In this document: positions 36,453 to 46,954 of the stretch, in pieces
How positions within the stretch are numbered: the stretch's first letter is position 1
How the letters are laid out: each line of letters starts with the position of its first letter
Assembly (NCBI RefSeq): GCF_011355085.1
Contig: NZ_VXCP01000016.1
Location: 186,001 to 250,000 of the forward strand
Length of the DNA: 64,000 bases
Source: Pseudomonas akapageensis
Lineage (GTDB): Bacteria > Pseudomonadota > Gammaproteobacteria > Pseudomonadales > Pseudomonadaceae
Direction of reading: 5' to 3'
Program-made: the position numbers and the translations under genes
Notes under the pieces: model-generated
Databases searched by the model: none
Seen by the model: the letters and a program-made list of their open reading frames with translations, nothing else
What the model was told of the DNA's origin: nothing

Positions 36453-36700
36453 TCGGCAGGGCTCATGTTGGTTAGCGCGAAACTTTATAACAGCTTTGTG
36501 GTCGTTTTTTGTTCCGTCTGTCGTCTCGAACAGGGGGCGAAAAGTGATCAAGGTGCTTGAATCAGGGGCGATTACTGTGCGCAAGTCAGGCAGGACAAGC
36601 GTTTGCGCGGACCGTTCGGTCAGAAGACCACACGTCGGGTCGACACACAAAAGTCACATGTTTCTTTAGAAAATTTCTCTATAAACCGAAGGAGCTGGGA

Positions 36701-37120
36701 ATGAACGGTTATCAACAGGATGTCAATTCGCAAGATACGCACAGCAAGGTGATCGGGTATTTGCTGTGGATTTTCGGTTTCACCGGTGCTCATCGCTTCT
36801 ATTACGGCAAACCGGTTACCGGGACGCTCTGGTTTTTTACCTTCGGCTTGCTGGGGATCGGCTGGCTGATCGACCTGTTCCTGATTCCGGCGATGGATCG
36901 CGAGGCGGACCTGCGCTTTAACGCCGGCTCAACGGACTACAACGTGGCCTGGATTCTGCTGACATTCCTGGGGATTTTCGGTGTACACCGGATGTACCAG
37001 GGCAAATGGATCAGCGGGATCATTTATCTGCTGACGGGTGGGTTGTTTCTGGTGGGGGTGTTGTATGACTTCTGGACGCTCAATGACCAGGTGTCGTTGA
37101 AGAACGCCCAGCGTCGGTAG
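36701..37120 (+). CDS. Double TM2 domain membrane protein
   Basis: The 139-residue protein has two successive TM2 units: GFTGAHRFYYGKPVTGTLWF near residue 26 and IFGVHRMYQGKWISGIIYLL near residue 95, each with paired membrane helices around the G.HR.Y.GK turn. Each helix pair is followed by an Asp-bearing turn (LIDLFLIPAM, YDFWTLNDQV). Function is unknown. AGGAG precedes the ATG at 36701. It is a single gene followed by a REP doublet. Confidence 0.85.
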   Translation: MNGYQQDVNSQDTHSKVIGYLLWIFGFTGAHRFYYGKPVTGTLWFFTFGLLGIGWLIDLFLIPAMDREADLRFNAGSTDYNVAWILLTFLGIFGVHRMYQGKWISGIIYLLTGGLFLVGVLYDFWTLNDQVSLKNAQRR

Positions 37121-37142
37121 GATTGCGAGCGCTTTGCGCTCG

Positions 37143-37242
37143 ATCGCTGCGGTCCGGCGATCCGGCAAGCCAGCTCCCACAGGATTCGGTGCAATACGAT
37201 CCTCTGTGGGAGCGGCGGTGCGGCGATCCGACTTGCCTGCGA
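37143..37242. repeat. Diverged REP doublet of the CTCCCACAGG family
   Basis: CAGCTCCCACAGGAT and CTCTGTGGGAGC mirror each other, with outer parts ATCGCTGCGG...GGCAAGC against GACTTGCCTGCGAT, matching imperfectly. A small hairpin GCGAGCGC/GCGCTCG (37125-37142) precedes it. It fills the gap between the converging TM2 and pyrC' genes. Confidence 0.65.
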
Positions 37243-37260
37243 TTAAGGCCCGAAGGGCCT

Positions 37261-38532
37261 TCAGCTGCTATGACTGATATGCCCATCCACCAGGGTATAC
37301 CGCACCGCCCCCGGCAACGTATGCCCCAGGAACGGGCAGTTCTCACCCTTGGACAGCCACCGCTCACCGGCAACAGTCGAAACGGCCGGGTCGAACAGCA
37401 CCAGATCCGCTGCAGCACCGACTTTCAACTGCCCGGCCGGCAAGCGCAGGGCCGCAGCCGGGCCGGTGCTCAGGCGAGCCAGCAAGGTTGGCAGATCGAG
37501 CAGGCCATCCTCAACCAAAGTCAGGGCCAGAGGCAGGAACAGTTCGACACTGCTGATCCCGGGCTCCGTGGCGCCGAACGGGGCGAGCTTGGCATCACGC
37601 TCGTGGGGCTGGTGATGGCTGGCGATGGCCTGGATCACGCCGGATTTCACCGCGGCGCGTAGCCCTTCGCGGTCTGCGTGAGTACGCAGCGGTGGCTGGA
37701 CGTGATAGAGGCTGGAGAAGCCGGTCAGGGCCTCGTCGGTCAGGATCAGCTGGTACAAGGCTACATCGGCGGTCACCGGCAGGCCACGAGCCTGGGCCTG
37801 TTCGATCAATTGAACGCCACGGGCGCTGGTCAACTGGCTGAAATGCGCGCGTACGCCACTCTGCTCGACCAGCAGCAGGTCACGAGCCAGCGCCACGGTT
37901 TCGGCAGTCTCGGGGATACCCGGCAGGCCGAGGAAACTGGCGGTGGGGCCTTCGTGGGCCAGGCCGCCCTGGGCCAGGTCGCGGTCTTGGGAGTGAAAGA
38001 TCACGGTCAGGTCGAAAGTGGCGGCATATTCCAGGGCCCGGCACAGGGTGCGGGTGTTGTGGAAGCTATCCAGGCCATTGCCGAAAGCCACGCAGCCGGC
38101 ATCGCGCAGCGCTACCAGCTCGGCCAGTTGCTCGCCTTCCAGGCCCTTGCTCAAGGCGCCGATAGGGAACACTTTGCAATGGCCGGCCTCGCGGGCGCGG
38201 TCAAGGATCAGTTCGGCCACGGCGGAAGTGTCGAGCACCGGTTTGGTTCGTGGCGGGCAGCACAGGCTGGTGACGCCACCGGCGGCAGCGGCACGGGTTT
38301 CACTGGCGATCGAGCCTTTGCGGCTATAGCCGGGTTCGCGCAGCGAGGCGCTCAGGTCGACCAGGCCAGGCGCGGCCACCAGACCCTGGGCTTCGAGGGT
38401 CTGGCTGGGGCTGAAACCGGCCGGGGCAGCACCGATGGCAATGATTTTGCCTTCGCTGACATGCAGGTCGCTGACTTGATCCAGGCCGCTGGCGGGATCG
38501 ATGACGCGGGCACCGAGAATGCTGAGACTCAC
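37261..38532 (-). CDS. pyrC': Dihydroorotase-like subunit PyrC' (inactive) of aspartate transcarbamoylase
   Basis: The 423-residue protein has the dihydroorotase fold but reads [12 protein letters not shown] where active enzymes have DxHxH, so the metal-binding histidines are missing. In Pseudomonas such a protein (PyrC' or PyrX) is not an enzyme but assembles with PyrB into a dodecameric aspartate transcarbamoylase. It overlaps the end of pyrB by four bases, in keeping with 1:1 assembly. A true dihydroorotase should be encoded elsewhere in the genome. Confidence 0.92.
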   Translation of the reverse strand: MSLSILGARVIDPASGLDQVSDLHVSEGKIIAIGAAPAGFSPSQTLEAQGLVAAPGLVDLSASLREPGYSRKGSIASETRAAAAGGVTSLCCPPRTKPVLDTSAVAELILDRAREAGHCKVFPIGALSKGLEGEQLAELVALRDAGCVAFGNGLDSFHNTRTLCRALEYAATFDLTVIFHSQDRDLAQGGLAHEGPTASFLGLPGIPETAETVALARDLLLVEQSGVRAHFSQLTSARGVQLIEQAQARGLPVTADVALYQLILTDEALTGFSSLYHVQPPLRTHADREGLRAAVKSGVIQAIASHHQPHERDAKLAPFGATEPGISSVELFLPLALTLVEDGLLDLPTLLARLSTGPAAALRLPAGQLKVGAAADLVLFDPAVSTVAGERWLSKGENCPFLGHTLPGAVRYTLVDGHISHSS

Positions 38533-39533
38533 TGGGCGTTCTCCTGCTCGAACTGACGTTGCGCGGTCTGGCCGCTCATGGCCATGGACAGCACGGCCAT
38601 GCGGACCGCAATGCCATAGGTAACTTGATTGAGGATGACCGAGTGGGCGCCGTCGGCCACTGCCGACTCGATTTCCACGCCCCGGTTGATCGGCCCCGGA
38701 TGCATGACAATGGCATCCGGCTTGGCGCCGGCCAGGCGCGCGGTGGTCAGGCCGAACAGGCGGTAGAACTCGCCCTCGCTTGGCAGCAGGCCACCCTGCA
38801 TGCGTTCACGCTGCAGGCGCAGCATGATGACCACGTCGACATCCTTCAGGCCCTGCTCCAGGTCGGTGTAGACCTTGACTCCGTACTGCTCGATGCCGAT
38901 CGGCAGCAGGGTTTTCGGGGCGATCACGCGGATGTCCGGGCAACCCAGGGTTTTCAGTGCCAGCATGTTCGAGCGCGCGACGCGCGAGTGCAGGATATCG
39001 CCGACGATCGCTACCGACAGATTCTCGAAGCTGCCCTTGTGGCGGCGAATGGTCAGCATGTCGAGCATGCCCTGGGTCGGGTGCGCATGGCGGCCGTCGC
39101 CACCATTGATGATCGCCACTTCCGGGCACACGTGCTCGGCGATGAAGTGAGCGGCTCCCGAATCACCGTGGCGCACGACGAACATGTCGGCGGCCATGGC
39201 TTCCAGGTTGCGCAAGGTGTCGAACAGGGTTTCACCCTTGCTGGTCGAGGAAGTCGAGACGTTCAAGGTGATAACGTCGGCCGACAGCCGTTGGGCGGCC
39301 AGTTCGAAGGTGGTACGGGTACGGGTGGAGTTCTCGAAGAACACGTTGCAGACGGTCTTGCCGCGCAGTAACGGGACTTTTTTCACCGCCCGGGCGCCGA
39401 CTTCAAGGAAGGAGTCGGCGGTGTCGAGGATTTCGGTGAGCAACTCGCGGGGCAAGCCGTCGAGCGAGAGGAAGTGGCGCAGCTGGCCCTGATCATTGAG
39501 CTGCAGCGGGCGCTTGGCGTCGATAGGCGTCAT
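38529..39533 (-). CDS. pyrB: Aspartate carbamoyltransferase catalytic subunit
   Basis: The 334-residue enzyme makes carbamoyl aspartate, the committed step of pyrimidine synthesis. The carbamoyl phosphate loop is [15 protein letters not shown] (about residues 64-78); others are [10 protein letters not shown] and [10 protein letters not shown]. The N-terminal extension of about 20 residues over E. coli PyrB is typical of Pseudomonas and helps hold PyrC'. It lies between pyrR and pyrC' and overlaps the latter. Confidence 0.97.
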   Translation of the reverse strand: MTPIDAKRPLQLNDQGQLRHFLSLDGLPRELLTEILDTADSFLEVGARAVKKVPLLRGKTVCNVFFENSTRTRTTFELAAQRLSADVITLNVSTSSTSKGETLFDTLRNLEAMAADMFVVRHGDSGAAHFIAEHVCPEVAIINGGDGRHAHPTQGMLDMLTIRRHKGSFENLSVAIVGDILHSRVARSNMLALKTLGCPDIRVIAPKTLLPIGIEQYGVKVYTDLEQGLKDVDVVIMLRLQRERMQGGLLPSEGEFYRLFGLTTARLAGAKPDAIVMHPGPINRGVEIESAVADGAHSVILNQVTYGIAVRMAVLSMAMSGQTAQRQFEQENAQ

Positions 39534-39545
39534 CGCAATGGACTC

Positions 39546-40052
39546 TTAAAGGGCGAGATCTTGAATTTCAAGTTGGAACGGCGCGGGGCCGGACAATTTT
39601 ACCCGCTGGTTCGGGGCAAGGGACAGCGTGGCGCCCACCACATTCGGCCTGATTGGCAGCTCGGCGGCATCCAGGTCCAGCAGGCTGACCAGGGTGACAC
39701 TGGCCGGGCGCCCGTAATCGAACAATTCATTGAGGGCAGCGCGGATGGTGCGACCGCTCATCAGCACGTCGTCGACCAGCACCAGGTGCTGGCCTTCGAT
39801 TTCGAAGGGCAACTCCGAAGGGCGCACCTGAGGGTGCAAGCCGTTCTGGCTGAAGTCATCGCGGTAGAACGAGACATCCAGCGTACCCAGTGGCGAATCG
39901 TTGCCAAGTGCTTCAAGCAGGGCCTGGGCAACCCACACACCGCCGGTCCGGATGCCGATGTAGCGCGGTTCGGTGATAGTGCGACGAGCCAGATAGGCGT
40001 TGAGGTCAGTGGCCATCTGACTGATCAGGTCAGCGGGATTGGGTAGGCTCAT
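39546..40052 (-). CDS. pyrR: Bifunctional pyrimidine regulator PyrR / uracil phosphoribosyltransferase
   Basis: The 168-residue protein has the PRPP motif [18 protein letters not shown] (about residues 92-109). In Gram-positive species PyrR binds pyr mRNA; in Pseudomonas it stands at the head of pyrBC' and its regulatory role has been reported as transcriptional. The ATG at 40052 follows GAGGAG. pyrB starts 12 bases after its stop. No PyrR-type RNA attenuator was recognised in that short gap. Confidence 0.92.
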   Translation of the reverse strand: MSLPNPADLISQMATDLNAYLARRTITEPRYIGIRTGGVWVAQALLEALGNDSPLGTLDVSFYRDDFSQNGLHPQVRPSELPFEIEGQHLVLVDDVLMSGRTIRAALNELFDYGRPASVTLVSLLDLDAAELPIRPNVVGATLSLAPNQRVKLSGPAPFQLEIQDLAL

Positions 40053-40105
40053 GCTTGCTCCTCGAGAGGCCGGGTGCGCAATCACGCCCGGCTTGAAATC
40101 GTATG

Positions 40106-40546
40106 TCAGGAATCGAACTGCCCCGCATTGGCTTCCAGCCAGCCTTGCAGCAGCAGTGCCGCGGCGATGGCATCGACAGGGTTGTCGCGGAAACTGCCGC
40201 GCTGACCGCCACGAGCCATGCGCTCGCCCTTGGCTTCAAAGGTGGTCAGGCGCTCGTCATGGGTATGCACGGGGATGTTGTATCGGCCGTTGAGGCGTCT
40301 GGCGAATTTTTCTGCCCGGGCGCTCATCTCGCTGGGCGTACCGTCCATGTTCAGGGGCAGGCCGACCACGATGGCGTCGGGCTTCCATTCCTTGATCAGC
40401 GCCTCGACCTGGTTCCAGTCCGGAACGCCGTTCTGGGCCTTGAGCGTACACAGCTCGCGGGCCTGGCCGGTAATGACCTGGCCAACTGCCACGCCAATCT
40501 GTTTGGTGCCGTAATCGAAGCCCAGCAGTAAACGCAATGCTACCAT
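40106..40546 (-). CDS. ruvX: Holliday junction resolvase-like RuvX (YqgF)
   Basis: The 146-residue RNase H-fold protein begins [18 protein letters not shown], with acidic residues in [10 protein letters not shown] and DERLTT. YqgF proteins take part in 16S rRNA 5' end processing and were first called putative resolvases. Its start codon shares one base with the algH stop (TGATG), so the two are translated together. Confidence 0.94.
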   Translation of the reverse strand: MVALRLLLGFDYGTKQIGVAVGQVITGQARELCTLKAQNGVPDWNQVEALIKEWKPDAIVVGLPLNMDGTPSEMSARAEKFARRLNGRYNIPVHTHDERLTTFEAKGERMARGGQRGSFRDNPVDAIAAALLLQGWLEANAGQFDS

Positions 40547-41121
40547 CAGGCGTGACCCGCCTGGCTGGTGAGCAGGCTCAGATTGATGCCCAGTTGGGCA
40601 GCAGCCGCTTCCAGGCGCTGCTCGCTGGCGAGGCTGAAGATGATCTCGGGGTCGAACGGGCAATTGAGCCAGGCATTATCGGCAAGCTCCGCTTCCAGTT
40701 GCCCGGCTTCCCAGCCGGCGTAGCCGAGGGTAATCAGGCTTTGCGGGGGGCCGACGCCATCGGCAATGGCGAACAGCACATCTTGAGAGGTCGACAGCGA
40801 CAGACCACCCAGATCGACAGTGGCCTGGTATTGGTACTCGGGGCCGCTGGGGTGCAGGACGAAGCCGCGGTCGGTCTGCACCGGACCGCCGATATAGATC
40901 GGCACGTCCTGGCAGCGCGCGGGAGGCTCGATGTCGGGCCGCAGTTGCTCAAGGATATCCGCCAGGTTCAGTTCCTGCGGGCGGTTGACCACCAGCCCCA
41001 TCGCGCCATTGGCAGTGTGCTCGACGATGTAGGTCAAGGTTTGCGCAAAGTGCGGATCGGCCATGTGCGGCATGGCAATCAGGAATTGATGCTTGAGGTA
41101 ACTCGGGCTGACGTTTTTCAT
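40546..41121 (-). CDS. algH: YqgE/AlgH family protein
   Basis: The 191-residue protein starts KHQFLIAMPHM and has the family stretches GAMGLVVNRP and LGYAGWEAGQLEAEL. It was linked genetically to alginate regulation in P. aeruginosa, but its biochemical role is unknown. It is coupled to ruvX through the TGATG overlap and sits 61 bases after tonB3. Confidence 0.95.
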   Translation of the reverse strand: MKNVSPSYLKHQFLIAMPHMADPHFAQTLTYIVEHTANGAMGLVVNRPQELNLADILEQLRPDIEPPARCQDVPIYIGGPVQTDRGFVLHPSGPEYQYQATVDLGGLSLSTSQDVLFAIADGVGPPQSLITLGYAGWEAGQLEAELADNAWLNCPFDPEIIFSLASEQRLEAAAAQLGINLSLLTSQAGHA

Positions 41122-41182
41122 GACTATTAGTGTGGCGGTGGGTTGGCAGGCTGGCAAGCGAGGAAATGGAACATTGCACGCC

Positions 41183-42091
41183 TTAATTGCTGGAAAGCCG
41201 ATCCCCGCGCGCAAAGCGCCATGTCCGAATGATTTCCAGGCGGTCGACATCCGACAGGTCGCCCGTGAAGGGCGCGAACGGTGCTGCCAGCCGCACGATA
41301 CGCTGGGCGGCCTGGTCCAGCAGTGGCTGCCCGGAAGACTCCAGCACCAGCACTTCATACAACGAACCATCGCTGTTGATCGAAACCATCAGGCGCAGGC
41401 TGCCGTAGATCTGTTGCCGGCGCGCTTCGTCGGGGTAGTTGAGGTTGCCGATGCGTTCGACTTTCTTGCGCCATTCGTCCTTGTACCAGGCGCCCTTGTC
41501 GCGCATGGTCGAGGCCGCACTCAGGCGGTGGATGCGCGGGCGCTTGGCGTATTGCTGTTGTTCATTGGACAGCTCGGCCTCAAGGCTGGCGATCTCGCTG
41601 GAGAGCTGCGAACTGTCGAAGTCCGGGGTCACGGTCTTGGGCTTTTCGACCGGTTTGACGTCCTGCTGGCGCTTGGTTTCAACTTTCTGGGGCTTGGGCG
41701 CCTTGGTGACGACGGCAGTTTTGGGCGTCTGCGGTTGCACCTCGGGTTCCGGCTTGGCCGCTGGCGGTGGTGTCACCTTGTTGATCTGGTTGTCCTGGAA
41801 GGGGGCGACTTCGGTGGTTTTGGGCAGGGCTTTCTTCTCGAGGGTGCCGCTGCCCTGCTGGTTTTCCTGGGCCAGAAAGTCCGCTTTCTTCGGTGCGACT
41901 TCGCTCTTGAAAGTCGCCAGGGTGATTTCCAGGGTCTTGCTGATTTCCTTGGGCGTTTCGAACGTGAAGCTCACGCCCAGCAGCAGTGCCAGGTGCAGCA
42001 ATGCGGCGAGGAACAGGGTAAAACCGAGCCGATCCGCCGGGCGCACGCCAGCGTGGGAGAGTTCGGCAGGAAGGTCGGCAGGTAGTGTCAT
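41183..42091 (-). CDS. tonB3: Energy transducer TonB (TonB3 type)
   Basis: The 302-residue protein has a membrane anchor (FTLFLAALLHLALLLGVSF, about residues 25-45), a periplasmic Pro/Lys/Glu-rich linker, a helical QQQ-containing part and a C-terminal TonB domain (YPDEARRQQIYGSLRLMVSI). TonB proteins pass proton-motive energy to outer-membrane receptors. The position beside gshB and pilG matches tonB3 of P. aeruginosa, reported as needed for twitching motility and pilus assembly. No exbBD is adjacent. The ATG at 42091 gives a standard short cytoplasmic N-terminus. Confidence 0.85.
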   Translation of the reverse strand: MTLPADLPAELSHAGVRPADRLGFTLFLAALLHLALLLGVSFTFETPKEISKTLEITLATFKSEVAPKKADFLAQENQQGSGTLEKKALPKTTEVAPFQDNQINKVTPPPAAKPEPEVQPQTPKTAVVTKAPKPQKVETKRQQDVKPVEKPKTVTPDFDSSQLSSEIASLEAELSNEQQQYAKRPRIHRLSAASTMRDKGAWYKDEWRKKVERIGNLNYPDEARRQQIYGSLRLMVSINSDGSLYEVLVLESSGQPLLDQAAQRIVRLAAPFAPFTGDLSDVDRLEIIRTWRFARGDRLSSN

Positions 42092-42198
42092 TGAATATCC
42101 AGCAGCCATGCAGCCAGGGAAAGACCGGCGGTGCGCACGTCCCAGTCAAAAAGGGTGTGCATCATAGCGCACTGTGCGGTCTTTCCCTGTGTCGGGCG

Positions 42199-43152
42199 TC
42201 AACGAGCCTTGAGCTTGCGATCAATGGCATCCATCAACTGCACGCCGATCCGGGTGCCGAAGGCATTGTCGATCTCGCGGATGCAGGTCGGGCTGGTGAC
42301 GTTGATTTCGGTCAAATGCTCACCGATCACGTCCAGGCCGACGAACAGCAGGCCTTTTTCGCGCAAGGTCGGGCCGACCTGTTCGGCGATCCAGCGGTCG
42401 CGGTCAGTCAGTGGACGTGCTTCGCCCCGGCCACCGGCTGCCAGGTTGCCACGGGTTTCGCCGGCCGCCGGAATACGGGCCAGGCAGTAAGGCACCGGCT
42501 CGCCATCGATCATCAGGATACGCTTGTCGCCGTCCTTGATCGCGGGCAGGTAGCCCTGTGCCATGATCTGCTGGGTGCCATGGGCGGTCAGGGTTTCGAG
42601 AATCACCGAAAGGTTCGGGTCGCCTGGGCGATGACGGAAGATCGAAGCACCGCCCATACCATCCAGCGGCTTGAGGATCACGTCGCCCTGTTGCGCAGCG
42701 AACTCGCGCAGGATGTCCGCGCGACGGCTGACCACGGTCGGTGGCGTGCATTGCGGGAACAGGGTGGCAAAGAGCTTTTCATTGCAGTCGCGCAGGCTCT
42801 GGGGCCGATTGACCACCAGGGTGCCCGCGGCCTCTGCCTGTTCGAGCAGGTAGGTGGCGTAGACGAATTCCAGATCGAAGGGCGGGTCCTTGCGCATCAG
42901 GATCACGTCCAGGTCGCCCAGGGCGGCATCGCTTTCGGCTTCCAGTTCGAACCAGTGCTCCGGGTCGGCGAACACTTTCAAAGGTCGCATCCGTGCACGC
43001 GCCTGGCCGGCGCTTTGATAGAGGTCCTGCATTTCCATGTAGAACAACGACCAGCCGCGCTCCTGGGCGGCGAGCAACATGGCCAGCGAGCTGTCCTTTT
43101 TATAGGAGATGCGCGCAATGGGGTCCATGACAATCCCGAGGCGAACGCTCAT
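42199..43152 (-). CDS. gshB: Glutathione synthetase
   Basis: The 317-residue ATP-grasp enzyme joins gamma-glutamylcysteine and glycine. Motifs are VILKPLDGMGGASIFR for ATP binding and EINVTSPTCIREID near the end for metal and substrate. Length equals the E. coli protein. It is the first gene of a leftward string through tonB3, algH, ruvX and pyr genes, divergent from pilG. Confidence 0.97.
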   Translation of the reverse strand: MSVRLGIVMDPIARISYKKDSSLAMLLAAQERGWSLFYMEMQDLYQSAGQARARMRPLKVFADPEHWFELEAESDAALGDLDVILMRKDPPFDLEFVYATYLLEQAEAAGTLVVNRPQSLRDCNEKLFATLFPQCTPPTVVSRRADILREFAAQQGDVILKPLDGMGGASIFRHRPGDPNLSVILETLTAHGTQQIMAQGYLPAIKDGDKRILMIDGEPVPYCLARIPAAGETRGNLAAGGRGEARPLTDRDRWIAEQVGPTLREKGLLFVGLDVIGEHLTEINVTSPTCIREIDNAFGTRIGVQLMDAIDRKLKAR

Positions 43153-43472
43153 GGGGTAATTCCTCTCGTCGGCAAGGCCACCGTGGCGTGAACAAAAAGT
43201 GGCTTGAATAAATTGGCGTCAGGGTGGCGCCCGGGTGGCTTGCGGTCAAGGAAAAACCGCAAGTACGCCATAGGTCGCCGGATGCTTTGCCAGCGTTGAT
43301 TCCGGGTCGATGGAATGCACAGGGAGAGTGTGCTAAAAAGGTCGGCAAGCGCTCTGCGCGTGCACATTCATAGCATCCACAGACCTGGCCTTCGGGATCA
43401 TCCCCGCTGGTCGAACGCGACCCCGGCCTCCAGCGGGCAAGCCCCGCTCCTGCAGGCGATGGTAGACCAATC
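43153..43472. other. Control region between gshB and the pil-chp operon
   Basis: No gene is supported in these 320 bases. The left part must carry the gshB promoter and the right part the pilG promoter. A solitary REP-like half (CCAGCGGGCAAGCCCCGCTCCTGCAGG, about 43430-43456) stands just before pilG. I found no sigma-54 box or clear repressor site. Confidence 0.4.
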
Positions 43473-43883
43473 ATGGAACAGCATTCCACAGCCTTGAAGG
43501 TGATGGTGATCGACGACTCCAAGACTATTCGCCGTACCGCCCAGATGCTGTTGAAAAACGTCGGGTGTGAAGTCATCACGGCCATTGACGGTTTCGATGC
43601 GTTGGCCAAGATTGCCGATAATCATCCTGGAATCATTTTTGTCGACATCATGATGCCGCGGCTCGATGGCTATCAGACCTGCGCCCTGATCAAGAACAAC
43701 AGTGCATTCAAGACGACGCCGGTGATCATGCTGTCGTCCCGGGATGGGTTGTTCGACAAGGCCAAGGGCAGGATTGTCGGCTCTGATCAGTTTTTGACCA
43801 AGCCATTCAGCAAGGAAGAACTGCTGGGCGCGATCAAGGCGCATGTGCCGGGTTTCGTCGCAGAAGAACAAAACGCACCATGA
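43473..43883 (+). CDS. pilG: Twitching motility response regulator PilG
   Basis: The 136-residue single-domain receiver has the phospho-acceptor Asp in IIFVDIMMPRLDGYQ (about residue 58), acidic pocket DDSKTIRR, and Lys in TKPFSKEEL. PilG promotes pilus extension and, in P. aeruginosa, cAMP production in response to the ChpA kinase. It is the first gene of the operon; pilH follows after 45 bases. Confidence 0.94.
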   Translation: MEQHSTALKVMVIDDSKTIRRTAQMLLKNVGCEVITAIDGFDALAKIADNHPGIIFVDIMMPRLDGYQTCALIKNNSAFKTTPVIMLSSRDGLFDKAKGRIVGSDQFLTKPFSKEELLGAIKAHVPGFVAEEQNAP

Positions 43884-43928
43884 CGTCCAGCGACCGGTTC
43901 GCGACGTCTTTTCCGTATGGGGTACAGC

Positions 43929-44294
43929 ATGGCTCGAGTTCTGATCGTCGATGATTCGCCGACTGAAATGTACAAACTGACTGCAATGCTCGAGAAACAC
44001 GGGCATCAGGTCCTCAAGGCCGAGAACGGTGCCGATGGTGTGGCACTGGCCAGGCAGGAAAAGCCCGATGCGGTGCTGATGGATATCGTCATGCCCGGCC
44101 TCAATGGTTTTCAGGCCACTCGCCAGTTGACCAAGGATCCGGAAACCAGCGCGATTCCGGTGATCATCATCACCACCAAGGACCAGGAAACCGACAAGGT
44201 CTGGGGCACGCGCCAGGGCGCCAGGGACTACCTGACCAAGCCGGTCGATGAAGAGACCCTGGTCAAGACCCTGAACGCAGTGTTGGCAGGCTGA
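43929..44294 (+). CDS. pilH: Twitching motility response regulator PilH
   Basis: The 121-residue CheY-like receiver has DDSPTE, Asp in VLMDIVMPGLNGFQ (about residue 52) and Lys in YLTKPVDEE. PilH opposes PilG and probably acts as a phosphate sink favouring retraction. The ATG at 43929 (MARVLIVDDSPTEMYKL) was chosen over a nearby upstream start at 43917, giving the family length. Confidence 0.94.
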   Translation: MARVLIVDDSPTEMYKLTAMLEKHGHQVLKAENGADGVALARQEKPDAVLMDIVMPGLNGFQATRQLTKDPETSAIPVIIITTKDQETDKVWGTRQGARDYLTKPVDEETLVKTLNAVLAG

Positions 44295-44305
44295 CGGCGC
44301 AAGTG

Positions 44306-44845
44306 ATGGCACCGACGCAGACGGCCTTCGAGCTGCTGCTGGACATCGACCGGCGCTGTCGGTTGCTGGCGGCGGACCTGCCTTCGCAGGAGTCGCGCCT
44401 GGAAACCTGGAGCGGAATCGGCTTTCGTATTGCCGAGCACTGGTACGTGGCGCCCATGGGGGAAGTCGCCGAAGTGCTGCATGAGCCCCGCATGAGCTCG
44501 ATTCCAGGGGTCAAACCCTGGGTGATGGGCGTGGCCAACCTGCGTGGGAGGCTGCTGCCGGTCATGGACCTGTGCGGCTTCCTTGGTTTTGAATTATCAG
44601 CGTTGCGCAAGCAACGGCGGGTGCTGGTGGTCGATCATGCAGAGATCTTCGCCGGCCTGATGGTCGATGAAGTGCTTGGCTTGCAGCATTTTCCCCTGCA
44701 CAGCCTGGATCTCTCGCTACCGGTGGCAGTGCAGGCAAACCTGGCACCATTCATTCAAGGGCATTTTCAGCGGGATCAGATCTGGGAGGTGTTCAGTTTG
44801 TTTGCCCTGGCGCAAGCGCCGGGGTTCCTCGATGTGGCACTTTAA
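44306..44845 (+). CDS. pilI: Coupling protein PilI (CheW-like)
   Basis: The 179-residue CheW-domain protein couples the receptor PilJ to the kinase ChpA. Typical features are [34 protein letters not shown] and the C-terminal [12 protein letters not shown]. It starts 11 bases after pilH; an ATG at 44306 is preferred over GTG three bases before. Confidence 0.93.
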   Translation: MAPTQTAFELLLDIDRRCRLLAADLPSQESRLETWSGIGFRIAEHWYVAPMGEVAEVLHEPRMSSIPGVKPWVMGVANLRGRLLPVMDLCGFLGFELSALRKQRRVLVVDHAEIFAGLMVDEVLGLQHFPLHSLDLSLPVAVQANLAPFIQGHFQRDQIWEVFSLFALAQAPGFLDVAL

Positions 44846-44861
44846 GTCGCGAGACAAGGTA

Positions 44862-46910
44862 ATGACCAAGGCAAAGACCGGCACAACGGCGCAGGGCTCG
44901 CGCAGTAGCGCACAGATCGCAGGGCTGTTCGTCGCCCTGATTATTTCGATCATTCTGCTGTTCGCCAATTTTGCCTACCTCAATACTCAATCCAACCACG
45001 ACAAGCAGTACATCGGCCATGCCGGCGAGCTGCGGGTGTTGTCGCAGCGCATTGCCAAAAACGCCACGGAAGCGGCGGCAGGCAAGGCCCAGGCATTCAA
45101 GCTGCTGAGCGATGCCCGCAATGATTTCGAACAACGCTGGGGCTACCTGAAAAAAGGTGACCACGACACCGGATTGCCACCCGCACCCAGTGCTGTCCGC
45201 GAGGAGATGCGCGCGGTCCAGCGTGACTGGGAGGGCCTGCGCAAAAACACCGATGTGATTCTGGCCAGCGAGCAGACCGTCCTGTCGCTGCATCAAGTCG
45301 CGGCAACGCTGGCCGAAACCGTGCCGCAGTTACAAGTCGAATATGAAAAAGTCGTCGAAATCCTGCTGCAGCGGGGAGCCCCGGCGGCACAAGTGGCGGT
45401 TGCGCAGCGCCAGTCGTTGTTGGCCGAACGCATTCTGGGATCGGTCAACACGGTATTGGCCGGTGACGAAACAGCTGTCCAGGCTGCCGATGCCTTCGGT
45501 CGCGATGCTGCCCGCTTCGGTCAGGTACTTGATGGCATGCTTGGGGGCAATGCGGCGATCCAGGTTACCCAGGTCCAGGACCGTGACGCCCGGGCGCGCC
45601 TGGCAGAAATTGCGGAGCTGTTCCAGTTCGTTTCCGGCTCCGTGGATGAAATCCTCGAGACCTCGCCGGAGCTGTTCCAGGTTCGCGAATCGGCCGGCAA
45701 CATTTTCGGCCTCTCGCAGACCTTGCTCGATGAAGCCTCGCACCTGGCCAACAGCTTCGAGAATCTCGCCAGCGGGCGCTCGCTGGATACTATCGGCGGT
45801 TATGTTCTGGGCCTGGTTGCACTGGCTTCGATCATCCTGATCGGTCTGGTGATGGTCCGCGAGACGCACCGGCAGTTACGCGAGACGGCCAAGAAGAACG
45901 AGCGCAACCAGCATGCGATCATGCGTCTGCTGGATGAAATCGGCGAGCTTGCCGACGGCAACCTGACGGTGACGGCCTCGGTGACCGAGGATTTCACCGG
46001 CGCTATCGCGGACTCGATCAATTACTCCATCGACCAACTGCGCGATCTGGTGGCGACGATCAACCTCAGCGCCGAGGAAGTGGCAACGGCGGTCGAAGAT
46101 ACCCAGGCGACGGCCAGGCAGCTGGAACGCGCGTCGGAACATCAGGCGCAGCAAATCAGCGAAGCATCGATGGCCATCAGTGACATGGCCCAGTCGATCG
46201 ATCGGGTATCGGCCAACGCCTACGAGTCGGCCAAGGTGGCCGAACGGTCGGTCGACATTGCCAACAAAGGTAATGAAGTGGTGCATAACACCATTCACGG
46301 CATGGATAACATTCGCGAGCAGATCCAGGACACCGCCAAGCGGATCAAGCGTCTGGGTGAGTCTTCTCAGGAGATTGGCGATATCGTCAGCCTGATCGAC
46401 GACATTGCCGACCAGACCAATATCCTGGCCCTCAACGCAGCCATTCAGGCGTCCATGGCGGGCGAGGCGGGGCGCGGCTTTGCGGTGGTGGCAGACGAGG
46501 TTCAGCGTCTGGCAGAGCGTTCATCTTCGGCGACGCGGCAGATCGAAACCCTGGTTCGGGCGATTCAGGCCGACACCAATGAAGCGGTTATCTCCATGGA
46601 ACAGACCACAGCCGAGGTCGTGCGCGGTGCGCGGTTGGCGCAGGATGCCGGTGTCGCCCTGGAAGAGATCGAGGGCGTTTCGCAAAACCTGGCCGAGCTG
46701 ATTCAGCGCATCTCCAATGCCGCACAGCAGCAAACCTCGTCGGCCGGGCAGATCTCTCATACCATGTCAGTGATCCAGCAGATCACCACGCAGACCTCGA
46801 CCGTTTCCACGGCAACGGCGGAAAGCATTGGCAACCTGGCGCAAATGGCCAGCGAAATGCGCCGTTCGGTGTCGGGCTTCACCTTGCCGCAGGCTCAGGA
46901 GGCGCGTTGA
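44862..46910 (+). CDS. pilJ: Pilus chemoreceptor PilJ
   Basis: The 682-residue receptor, equal in length to its P. aeruginosa counterpart, has two membrane segments (about residues 18-38 and 310-330), two periplasmic PilJ-type four-helix regions with [12 protein letters not shown] and a second copy [11 protein letters not shown], a HAMP domain, and the cytoplasmic hairpin tip [20 protein letters not shown]. There is no C-terminal tether peptide for CheR. PilJ senses surface contact or pilin and activates ChpA. It is followed by chpA, with no pilK between. Confidence 0.95.
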   Translation: MTKAKTGTTAQGSRSSAQIAGLFVALIISIILLFANFAYLNTQSNHDKQYIGHAGELRVLSQRIAKNATEAAAGKAQAFKLLSDARNDFEQRWGYLKKGDHDTGLPPAPSAVREEMRAVQRDWEGLRKNTDVILASEQTVLSLHQVAATLAETVPQLQVEYEKVVEILLQRGAPAAQVAVAQRQSLLAERILGSVNTVLAGDETAVQAADAFGRDAARFGQVLDGMLGGNAAIQVTQVQDRDARARLAEIAELFQFVSGSVDEILETSPELFQVRESAGNIFGLSQTLLDEASHLANSFENLASGRSLDTIGGYVLGLVALASIILIGLVMVRETHRQLRETAKKNERNQHAIMRLLDEIGELADGNLTVTASVTEDFTGAIADSINYSIDQLRDLVATINLSAEEVATAVEDTQATARQLERASEHQAQQISEASMAISDMAQSIDRVSANAYESAKVAERSVDIANKGNEVVHNTIHGMDNIREQIQDTAKRIKRLGESSQEIGDIVSLIDDIADQTNILALNAAIQASMAGEAGRGFAVVADEVQRLAERSSSATRQIETLVRAIQADTNEAVISMEQTTAEVVRGARLAQDAGVALEEIEGVSQNLAELIQRISNAAQQQTSSAGQISHTMSVIQQITTQTSTVSTATAESIGNLAQMASEMRRSVSGFTLPQAQEAR

Positions 46911-46954
46911 TCGGCGCGCGCTGGGAGCAGGCATGAATCATTACTGGAGTCGTT

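Noticed and set aside
43153..43472. Small open frames in the gshB-pilG gap
   Set aside because: They lack ribosome sites and known families, and overlap the needed promoters and a REP-like sequence.
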